Source: Onthomorpha sp937906975
Lineage (GTDB): Bacteria > Bacteroidota > Bacteroidia > Bacteroidales > P3
NCBI GenBank assembly: GCA_045614605.1
Contig: JAZLDH010000008.1
Coordinates: forward strand, 1-22,058
DNA length: 22,058 bases
Direction: 5' to 3'
Shown: positions 1-6,843 of the stretch, in pieces
Position numbering within the stretch: the first letter of the stretch is position 1
How the letters are laid out: each line of letters begins with the position of its first letter
The notes under the pieces: generated by a model
What the model was told of the DNA's origin: nothing
Seen by the model: only the letters and a program-made list of their open reading frames with translations
Database searches by the model: none
Made by a program: the position numbers and the translations under genes

Positions 1-2475
1 AAAGAGTTCTATTGGTACATCTACTGATGTTGTGTCTGAACAGCCTAATTCGTTTGCTGTTTTTAGGTGAATGTGGACAAATTCTCCACTTACGTCATTG
101 AATCTATGGTTTAGTGAACGAGCGTTTGATGTTGCACCATCAGAGAATGTCCATAGTGAACTTGCAGAGTTAGGAGATTCGTCTTTTAGAGCTAAAGTAG
201 GATCATCTACATCTACATAACCAGGAGAATAAGATATTACAGGAGTTGGATAAGGCAATACTGTAACTGATACTGTTCGTTCTGTAAAGCAACCTGTTTC
301 TCCATAACCACGCATTGTGTAGGTAGTGCTTTGAGTTGGGGTTGCTGTAATAGGAGTAGTAGATTGATTATTATGAGAAAGAGAAGCATCAGCAGGTTCA
401 GCTTCCCAACTATATGTTTCAGCTGAACTTCCTGTTAAGGTTATGCTTTCTCCTTCACAAATTTTTGTTCGTGATATTTGAGCTACTGGATTTGTGATGA
501 AAATATCTATACTCTTCCAAGCAAAGCAACCCTGAGCAGTTTCTGCAAGTAAGTAAACAGTTGTGTCGCATGTTGGAGTAAAAGTAAGTACTGGAGAAGT
601 AGAAGGATTGGTTATAACCGTATTTTCATTTGGTCGAACAAAAGACCATTGCATTGCAACCGTTGACCCTGTAGCATCTGTTGCAGTTATGTTTGCTTGT
701 TCCCCCATACAAAGTTTTGTCGCTCCTGTTAAGGTGATTTCAGGAAAAGGTTCTACTTTTACAGTGAAGGTTTCTATGCGATTATATCCTGTTTCCGTAT
801 CTGTTACTTTTACTTGTAGGGTTGTTTCTTCAGTATATAGTTGTGTATATGTTGTTCCTTCAAAGATAGGTGCGTCTACTGATATGTCTTGTGTGCTATA
901 CCACCATTGATATATGAAGTTGGCTGTGTTTTCGTCTTCTGGTGAGCTGGCTGTTATGGTGGTTTCTGTGTTTACGCAGATTTCGTTGTCGCCTTCTAAT
1001 AAAAGGGAAGGTGTTTTTGGTATTATGACTTGTAGTGTCTCGCTTTTTTCACAAAATTCTGCCCCTTCTTCTTCAAAACTCTCAGAAGCACGTGCTGTTC
1101 GTGTGTAGGTATACTCTCCATCTGTTGCATAGGTATGAATAATTCTTTCAATGCTTCCTGTAGCATCGTATTCAAAAGTGGTTGTTGGGTTTTGATCTGC
1201 GTTTATTGCTAACCATTTATATGCTCCATCTGAGAATTGATATTCTATTTCAATAGGGGTAGTTCCATCTCCAAAATCGTATTTTTGCCAATATAATGGT
1301 GCGGTTGCGGATTGTACATCGTTTACAAAAAAGATGGCTTTGCCTGCTGGGTCTGTGGCTGTGGGTGGAGTATAGGTAAGGTTGTCAAAGATTGGACGTA
1401 TGTCATTGACTTTTGTTGTTATGTATGCAACACAATTTGGTCGGGTGGTTTGGGTTCTTGGTGAGACTAATTTTACTGCATAGAATTTTTCTTGGGCATT
1501 TCCCATCATTGCTTCGGTTACAACAAGGTTTTGCTCTTCACTTAATGCTGGTGAGTTGGCTTCAAGGTCTGCTAATTCATCTTGGGAAAGAAATGTAGAG
1601 GATACTTCAAACCATTTGTAGGATTCAAAGCCACTTGGGGCTGAGGCAACGGTTACTGTGTCTCCATTTCCTGCACATCCTGGTGTGTTAATCAACGCTG
1701 GTTCTGCTTTCGCTGTGAAATATCCATAGCCTCCGTGTCCTCCCCAAGAACAATCGCTAATTCTTGCTCTTATTGTTACTCTATCTCCTACGAATCTTGC
1801 AAGATTGATTTTGATTTGTTGCCATTCACTCCATACTCCATAGAAAGGACTTGTATTATGCCAAACCTCAGGGTTTGTTTCAACAAGATTTGTTGTTCCT
1901 TCTTCAACAAAAAATGCACAAGGGTCAACTAATTCATCTAATATCGCATTATTTATTGGGTCGTGTTTCATTACGTCTATTTCAAAACGAGGTAATCCTT
2001 CGTGATAAGGTGATCCTAAAACCATTGCATACATAAAGGTAAGTAAACTATTTTCTAAGGTTACTTCCATTGTGTATTCAAGTTGTGAGCAATGGTAGCT
2101 TCCTCCTGAATTATTGATTTGAGATGAATGGGTAAATCCTGCAGGAACTTTTGGTAACTGTCCAGCAGAATAGCTATCTGTTCCGCTAGAATTGACAATA
2201 AAAAATCTTCCTGAATTATCTGATACTGTTTCTGGTGTAACGGTTGTCCAACAACCTGTATTGAAAGGATTATTGGGATTTTGTGCCGGACAATTAGTTG
2301 TTGGAAATTGAACTTCACCGTCTACTGCTGGTACTTTTCCTACTTTTGCTGTCCAGTTTATGTAACCTCCTGTTGAAAAATCAAGGTTGTGCCCTGTTGG
2401 TACTTGTGCTTGTAGATTTAAACCTAATAGTAGGAGAATTGATTGTATTAAAAATCTTTTAATTATCTTTTTCAT
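1..2475 (-). CDS. Large secreted surface protein with Ig/PKD-like repeats (C-terminus beyond the left edge)
   Basis: The frame read leftwards from the ATG at 2475 stays open to base 1, so 825 codons are seen and the stop lies outside. Residues 1-24 form a signal peptide (MKKIIKR, a Leu-rich core, then LQAQ). About residues 25-260 look like the N-terminal beta-sandwich common in Bacteroidota adhesins; this part ends in RVTIRARISDCSWGGHGGYG (C242, W244). It is followed by repeated Ig-like and PKD-like modules: a YDFGDGT PKD motif at 399-405, Ig-like starts such as EICVNTET (C500), KLCMGEQ and KICEGES, and a last PKD-like unit with LWTFSDGATS near residue 775. The visible end, SVDVPIELF, is the kind of text that usually precedes a gliding-motility/type IX secretion C-terminal domain, but that domain is not in the window. 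Role: cell-surface or secreted adhesin-like protein (inference). Substrate unknown. Confidence 0.88.
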   Translation of the reverse strand, partial: MKKIIKRFLIQSILLLLGLNLQAQVPTGHNLDFSTGGYINWTAKVGKVPAVDGEVQFPTTNCPAQNPNNPFNTGCWTTVTPETVSDNSGRFFIVNSSGTDSYSAGQLPKVPAGFTHSSQINNSGGSYHCSQLEYTMEVTLENSLLTFMYAMVLGSPYHEGLPRFEIDVMKHDPINNAILDELVDPCAFFVEEGTTNLVETNPEVWHNTSPFYGVWSEWQQIKINLARFVGDRVTIRARISDCSWGGHGGYGYFTAKAEPALINTPGCAGNGDTVTVASAPSGFESYKWFEVSSTFLSQDELADLEANSPALSEEQNLVVTEAMMGNAQEKFYAVKLVSPRTQTTRPNCVAYITTKVNDIRPIFDNLTYTPPTATDPAGKAIFFVNDVQSATAPLYWQKYDFGDGTTPIEIEYQFSDGAYKWLAINADQNPTTTFEYDATGSIERIIHTYATDGEYTYTRTARASESFEEEGAEFCEKSETLQVIIPKTPSLLLEGDNEICVNTETTITASSPEDENTANFIYQWWYSTQDISVDAPIFEGTTYTQLYTEETTLQVKVTDTETGYNRIETFTVKVEPFPEITLTGATKLCMGEQANITATDATGSTVAMQWSFVRPNENTVITNPSTSPVLTFTPTCDTTVYLLAETAQGCFAWKSIDIFITNPVAQISRTKICEGESITLTGSSAETYSWEAEPADASLSHNNQSTTPITATPTQSTTYTMRGYGETGCFTERTVSVTVLPYPTPVISYSPGYVDVDDPTLALKDESPNSASSLWTFSDGATSNARSLNHRFNDVSGEFVHIHLKTANELGCSDTTSVDVPIELF

Positions 2476-2498
2476 ACTCTACTCAAAATTACGTTTTG

Positions 2499-2526
2499 CA
2501 AATATATTGTTTTTTTCTTAAGACAA
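2499..2526 (-). promoter_or_regulatory. Bacteroidota promoter of the surface protein gene
   Basis: On the minus strand an exact -7 box TATATTTG lies at 2506-2499. A weak -33 element (TTG at 2526-2524) lies 17 nt upstream. The start codon at 2475 would give a leader of about 20 nt. The box sits in the 93-bp gap after the upstream operon, so this gene probably has its own transcript. Confidence 0.55.
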
Positions 2527-2568
2527 TATATTTTAAATGTTTATTTTAAGCAGAAAAAGGATTTTTTT

Positions 2569-3798
2569 TTAGAAAAACAATCCTGCTATGTGATAGGTTG
2601 CAAATGCTAAAATCCAAGCGACAACTGTTGTGTAGGTAACAACAAATATTGCCCATTTTAGCCTTGCCTCTTTCTTAACTGCGGCAAACACTGCCGTACA
2701 AGGGAAATAAATAAGAGTAAAAACAAGAAAACTCATTGCGACAGGTGGAGTGAACACTTTTTCGCTAACACCCTCTTGATTTATTGGGTGAGTTGCAGCT
2801 TTTAACTTTTCTTCTAAAATATCGGAACTTGTTTCTGGATTATCTGAATATAGTACTCCAAGAGTGGAAATAATGATTTCTTTTGCAGCAACGCCTGTTA
2901 TAAGAGAAACTGATATTTTCCAATCAAAACCTATTGGTTTCATTACAGGCTCTATTACTTTTCCTGCGTGTGCGATGTAACTTTCCTCTATGTTATTTGT
3001 GTCTTTTTGTGGGAAATACATCAATAGCCAAAGCACTACCGAAGCAATAAGGACTATTCCTGCCATTTTTGAAAGATAATCTTTGCAGTTTATCCATATT
3101 GTTCTTGCTACGGCTTTTACTTTTGGTATGCTATATTCTTGCAAGTTGAGTGTGTATGGTACGTGATTGCTTTTATTAAATGTTTTCTTGAACAACAAAG
3201 CAAACAATATTGCTAAAATCACACCCAACACATATAAACAAAGCATAACTAAGGTAGAGTATTTAGGGAAGAATGTGCCTGCTATTACAATATAAACGGG
3301 CAATCGTGCCGAGCAAGACATAAAAGGAATAATTAGCATAGTTACTAATCTATCTCTTTTGTCTTCAATGAAGCGTGTGGACATTATTGCGGGTACGTTG
3401 CAACCAAATCCCATAATAAGCGGAGCGAAGCTTTTACCATGCAGACCTATTGCGTGCATAAACTTATCCATTAATTGGGAAGCACGAGACATATACCCAC
3501 TTTCTTCCATTAATGAAATACATAAAAACAAAATCAAAATATTTGGCAAGAATACTATCACACCTCCAACACCTCCAACAATACCTTGCACAACCAAATC
3601 ATTAAAAAAGCCTTGTGGAATAGTTTCTTGTAACAACGTAGCAATATAATTAACACCCCTTTCCATCAACTCCATTGGATAATTTCCCAACGAAAAAGTT
3701 AGAAAGAAGGTTAATCCTAAAATTAAAAAGAATATAAGATAACCTAATATAGGATGTAAGAGTATTTTATCTAATCTTTCAGTTTGTTTATTAGTCAT
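2569..3798 (-). CDS. FeoB-like ferrous iron permease, membrane domain only (no GTPase domain)
   Basis: Polytopic inner-membrane protein of 409 aa that matches the part of FeoB after its cytosolic G protein: two Gate domains and the FeoB C domain. FeoB signatures are intact: GFGCNVPAIM around C133, FMSCSARLPVY around C162, TGVAAKEI at 301-308 and LIYFPC around C367. Full FeoB is usually about 600-800 aa and starts with a GTPase (P-loop GxxxxGKS) plus a GDI-like region; here the chain begins with MTNKQTERLDKILLHPILGY, directly at the membrane part. Ten bases upstream is the stop of the radical SAM gene, so no G domain is hidden there in another frame. It is the last gene of a four-gene operon. 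Fe2+ transport is inferred from the conserved pore Cys residues; how it works without the GTPase is open. A separate G-domain gene elsewhere is possible. Confidence 0.88.
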   Translation of the reverse strand: MTNKQTERLDKILLHPILGYLIFFLILGLTFFLTFSLGNYPMELMERGVNYIATLLQETIPQGFFNDLVVQGIVGGVGGVIVFLPNILILFLCISLMEESGYMSRASQLMDKFMHAIGLHGKSFAPLIMGFGCNVPAIMSTRFIEDKRDRLVTMLIIPFMSCSARLPVYIVIAGTFFPKYSTLVMLCLYVLGVILAILFALLFKKTFNKSNHVPYTLNLQEYSIPKVKAVARTIWINCKDYLSKMAGIVLIASVVLWLLMYFPQKDTNNIEESYIAHAGKVIEPVMKPIGFDWKISVSLITGVAAKEIIISTLGVLYSDNPETSSDILEEKLKAATHPINQEGVSEKVFTPPVAMSFLVFTLIYFPCTAVFAAVKKEARLKWAIFVVTYTTVVAWILAFATYHIAGLFF

Positions 3799-3808
3799 TG
3801 ATAAAAAT

Positions 3809-4576
3809 TTAATAAGTATAAGTTTCTATGCCAAGATTTCTTACTCTTTGAGCATATTGTTCTAGTTCTGGAATAAGAAGTTTTTCAAGATTCTTTTCAG
3901 GTGTTTCTCTATCAATAGAATATAGCATAACCGATTTAGGATTGATTTGTTTTACTATTTCAAGCCAAGCAGAAAATTCCTCCTCACTTGTATTGTCTAT
4001 TTTTTCTCCTTTACATTCTCCTCTTAGCAAAAGAGTTTGAACAATACACTTATTGCCAAATTCAATTAACTTTTGCTTTATTTGTTCAAATGTGCAACTC
4101 ACTGGCTCATTTATTAATTTATACATTCTTTCTGAGCCTGCATCTATCTTTAAAATCGGATTATCTATAAGTTGAAGTGCCTTAAAGACATCTTCTCTCA
4201 CCAAATTTGTAGAATTAGACAAAATAGTAATCTTTGCTTGTGGGCAATATTGATTTCTAAGCTCAATAACATCTTCAACAATACCAAGAATTTCTGGGTG
4301 AAGTGTTGGTTCCCCATTACCACTAAATGTAATACTATCTATTGTTTTGTTAAATTCATCTGTACTCTCAGACAATTTTTTATAAAGTGCAGCCTTTATA
4401 TCTTCCCTCTTGTTTAGCGGAACTTGGATTGAAGTATCAATTTTATTCCAACCGCACTCGCAATAAATACAATTAAAACTACAATATTTTTTTTCCGTAG
4501 GCAGTACATTAACTCCTAATGATACACCTAAACGTCTTGATTTTATTGGTCCAAAAACTATTTCTTCAAATAACAT
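3809..4576 (-). CDS. Radical SAM protein (COG0731-like)
   Basis: Soluble 255-aa protein with the canonical [4Fe-4S]/SAM motif C32-x3-C36-x2-C39 (CSFNCIYC). A GGE-type motif follows at 86-94 (GNGEPTLHP), then a TILSNSTN strand near 116-123, as in short radical SAM enzymes of the COG0731 kind. The N-terminus (FGPIKSRRLGVSLGVNVLP) is typical of this group. The reaction is not known: related proteins are often annotated only as Fe-S oxidoreductases, and some are compared to wybutosine-pathway enzymes, which I would not assign here. It lies 14 bp after mlaD and 10 bp before the FeoB-like gene, so it is probably cotranscribed with both. A link between its iron-sulphur cluster and the downstream iron permease is possible but speculative. 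Confidence 0.85.
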   Translation of the reverse strand: MLFEEIVFGPIKSRRLGVSLGVNVLPTEKKYCSFNCIYCECGWNKIDTSIQVPLNKREDIKAALYKKLSESTDEFNKTIDSITFSGNGEPTLHPEILGIVEDVIELRNQYCPQAKITILSNSTNLVREDVFKALQLIDNPILKIDAGSERMYKLINEPVSCTFEQIKQKLIEFGNKCIVQTLLLRGECKGEKIDNTSEEEFSAWLEIVKQINPKSVMLYSIDRETPEKNLEKLLIPELEQYAQRVRNLGIETYTY

Positions 4577-4590
4577 ATCTTAATTTCTTT

Positions 4591-5511
4591 TTAAAAAACA
4601 GAAACATTAATATACTTTTTAGGGTTTTCCTTAATGTCTTCTATTAATTTATTAAGATTCTTCGCACTATTGTCTAAACTCTTGTACAGCTCCTCATCAT
4701 TTATCAACAATCCCACATTACCTTTACCCTTTTCTATAACACCAAGTACCGTATTTAATTTCTCTATACTTTTACCTGTCTCAATAAGAGTTGTACCTAT
4801 GTTAGCCTTTGCGGCAGAATCCACTATATTATCAACATTTACAATTATATTTGTAAGCTTTTCATTATTTTCTTTTAAGTTTGTTGTAATGCTTTCTGTG
4901 TTTTCTATAATTTTTGCAAGCTTAGATTTTTCGCTTCCCATCAAATTATCCAAATTAACACTAACATTGCTAAGCCTAGCCGTAGTATTCTCCAAATTTG
5001 CAATAGTATTCTGCAAAGAATTTTGAGATTGAACATTCAAAATATTGTTTAAAGCCATCAAAATACTATCTAAATTTGTCATCATAGGCTTAACATTTCC
5101 CACTAAATCATCAAGCAATCCCAATTCTCTACCACTTGCAATAGTATCTCCTTCTTTTATTATATCATTAGAATGACCTAATTGAAGTTTTAATGCCTTT
5201 GAGCCAAGCAAATCAGCATTAAACAATAAAACTCTACTATCAGTTGGCACTTTTATATCACTACTAACAACAAATTCCACAACAAAACTATCCGCTCTCT
5301 CATTTACTGCTTGTATTTCTTTAATATATCCAACTCTCAACCCATTTACAAGAACATTAGTGCTAGCATACATTCCATTCACATCGTTAAATACAGCGTA
5401 ATAGGAGTTTTCCTTATGGAAAATATCACTTCCTTTCAAGAATTTTATACCAAAAAATAAAATAACTAATACAATTAACCCAAAAAAACCTACTTTAAAT
5501 TCTGTTTTCAT
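4591..5511 (-). CDS. MlaD/MCE family lipid transport protein
   Basis: 306 aa. One N-terminal transmembrane helix (about residues 7-24), then a single MCE domain at about 35-113 (YYAVFNDVNGMYASTNVLVNG and the end motif LLGSKALKLQLG). A long helical tail follows (130-290), with repeated LENTTARLSN / LKENNEKLTN style heptads. This is the normal build of Bacteroidota MCE proteins: periplasmic, anchored in the inner membrane, carrying phospholipid between membranes with an MlaE/MlaF ABC transporter. No mlaE or mlaF gene is in the window. The gene starts 7 bp after the amidase gene. The amidase, MCE and LptD neighbourhood is, to my knowledge, common in this phylum. Confidence 0.92.
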   Translation of the reverse strand: MKTEFKVGFFGLIVLVILFFGIKFLKGSDIFHKENSYYAVFNDVNGMYASTNVLVNGLRVGYIKEIQAVNERADSFVVEFVVSSDIKVPTDSRVLLFNADLLGSKALKLQLGHSNDIIKEGDTIASGRELGLLDDLVGNVKPMMTNLDSILMALNNILNVQSQNSLQNTIANLENTTARLSNVSVNLDNLMGSEKSKLAKIIENTESITTNLKENNEKLTNIIVNVDNIVDSAAKANIGTTLIETGKSIEKLNTVLGVIEKGKGNVGLLINDEELYKSLDNSAKNLNKLIEDIKENPKKYINVSVF

Positions 5512-5518
5512 ATTTTAT

Positions 5519-6766
5519 TTAACTCTTTTCTTTTTCTAACGCTCTAACTTGTTCAAATGTTATGCGCTTTCCATTATAAAACACAACAACAAACGCATCT
5601 TTATGTCCTAATGACCTTACTTTTTGCACATAATTCGATGCTTCTTTTTGAGTTGCAAACAATCCTGCACAATATTTCCAATATCCATCAAACTCATACG
5701 ACCACACATCTTCCAATCCTTCAAACAACTTATCCTTTGTTGATACCTGACTCTTCATTGAAGCAAACTGAACTCTGTAAACAATATCTATACCTGTACC
5801 CTTTTCGTTTTCTTCATTACGTTTTATTTCTTCTTGTTTTTGTTTTTCCTTTTCTTGCTTCAATCTTTCATTTTCTTTTTGTTTTGCTAAAAGTTGAGCA
5901 TCTTTCATTTGCTTATCCTTATCTAAAACATTATTAGGAATAAGTTGTTCTATGCTTGGTACAGATATTTTCACATTATCCTTATGCGATTTATACTCAC
6001 AAATCGCCTGAAATATAGAAGCTGCTATCTCATACTGTCCAATCTCAGACATAAGATAAAGCTCCTCCTCAGCATTTGAAATAAAGCCAATCTCAACCAA
6101 AACAGAAGGCATAGCAGACTTTAATAAAACAACAAAATTAGCCTGCTTAACCCCCCTATTTATAATAGGAGTATTAGAAGTCAAATGTTTTTGAATTTTA
6201 TCTGCAAACCAAAGACTACCTTCCATATAAGCATTTTGGAAAAGCGAAAACAAAATATCATTTTCTGGTGCATTAGGGTCAAAACCATCGTAATTCTCTC
6301 CATAATTAGCCTCCAAAAGAATATCTTTATTTTCTTTCTTTGCCACTTCAAGGTTTTGAGCAGCCTTTGTTACCCCAAGAGCAAAAGTTTCACTTCCCTT
6401 TGGAGCTTTGTTTGAAGAACTATTGCAGTGAATTGAAACAAACAAATCAGCACCAATCTTATTCGCAATCTGACTACGTTTATACAATTCCACATCCTTG
6501 TCAATCACTCTCGTATAGTAAACCTCCACATCTTTAAGATGCTCAGTAATCATTTTACCAAGCTTAAGACTAACTGCTAATGTTATATCCTTTTCCTTAC
6601 TCTTTAAACCAACAGCACCAGGCTTGTCTCCGCCGTGTCCCGCATCAATAACAATCTTATCAAACTTATTTATAGTACCCTCTTGCTGAGCATTAGCAGT
6701 AAAAATGCACGAAAAGACAATCAGCAATAAAGAGAGTATATTTTTTAATTCTTGTTTTTTATTCAT
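5519..6766 (-). CDS. N-acetylmuramoyl-L-alanine amidase (Amidase_3) with SPOR domain
   Basis: 415 aa. Signal peptide at 1-26 (ends IFTANAQ). The Amidase_3 catalytic domain covers about 36-255: zinc ligands H44 (IDAGHGG), E58 and H113 (SIHCN), and catalytic E225 (SVLVEIGF). A charged Lys/Glu/Gln-rich helix at about 285-322 links to a C-terminal SPOR domain at about 328-398 (YRVQFASM and, later, YWKYCAGLF). Amidases of this type cut the stem peptide from MurNAc in the periplasm; SPOR domains bind denuded glycan at the septum, so a role in daughter-cell separation is likely. It is the first gene of the operon running to 2569, and it is divergent from lptD. The promoter lies so close (its -7 box ends 13 bases before the ATG) that the leader would be very short. 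Confidence 0.93.
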   Translation of the reverse strand: MNKKQELKNILSLLLIVFSCIFTANAQQEGTINKFDKIVIDAGHGGDKPGAVGLKSKEKDITLAVSLKLGKMITEHLKDVEVYYTRVIDKDVELYKRSQIANKIGADLFVSIHCNSSSNKAPKGSETFALGVTKAAQNLEVAKKENKDILLEANYGENYDGFDPNAPENDILFSLFQNAYMEGSLWFADKIQKHLTSNTPIINRGVKQANFVVLLKSAMPSVLVEIGFISNAEEELYLMSEIGQYEIAASIFQAICEYKSHKDNVKISVPSIEQLIPNNVLDKDKQMKDAQLLAKQKENERLKQEKEKQKQEEIKRNEENEKGTGIDIVYRVQFASMKSQVSTKDKLFEGLEDVWSYEFDGYWKYCAGLFATQKEASNYVQKVRSLGHKDAFVVVFYNGKRITFEQVRALEKEKS

Positions 6767-6775
6767 TTATTAGGC

Positions 6776-6805
6776 TTTCAAATATATAAAAAAAGCTTAC
6801 TTTTG
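6776..6805 (+). promoter_or_regulatory. Promoter of lptD
   Basis: The -7 box TACTTTTG at 6798-6805 is an exact TAnnTTTG match. A near-match -33 element, TTTC at 6776-6779, lies 18 nt upstream. Transcription would start near 6812, about 30 nt before the TTG start codon. The boxes lie within the amidase promoter on the opposite strand. Confidence 0.6.
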
Positions 6806-6809
6806 CAAA
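6779..6809 (-). promoter_or_regulatory. Bacteroidota promoter of the amidase operon
   Basis: On the minus strand TTTG at 6809-6806, a 19-nt spacer and TATATTTG at 6786-6779 match the consensus TTTG-N19-TAnnTTTG exactly. The ATG is at 6766, so the leader would be only about 6-9 nt. A second possible -7 box, TACCTTTG at 6824-6817, lacks a good -33 box. The element overlaps the lptD promoter on the other strand. Confidence 0.75.
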
Positions 6810-6843
6810 TCGGTTACAAAGGTACGAATTAAAATTAAAAAAA

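Noticed and set aside
563..2318. Several open frames of 60-115 codons on both strands in the left region
   Set aside because: All are shadows of the long open minus-strand frame from 2475 to the window edge, which has a signal peptide, a promoter and domain repeats.
2569..3798. FeoB pseudogene or frameshifted FeoB
   Set aside because: No G-domain fragment is present in any frame upstream, all membrane motifs are intact, and the start fits the 10-bp gap after the previous stop.
5557..5937. 126-codon open frame on the plus strand opposite the amidase
   Set aside because: It is antisense to the SPOR domain and the Lys/Glu/Gln-rich linker of the amidase, whose motifs are intact; codon bias of the real gene explains it.
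6817..6824. TACCTTTG as the amidase -7 box
   Set aside because: It matches TAnnTTTG but has no TTTG about 19 nt upstream, while the box at 6786-6779 has a perfect one. Kept only as an alternative.
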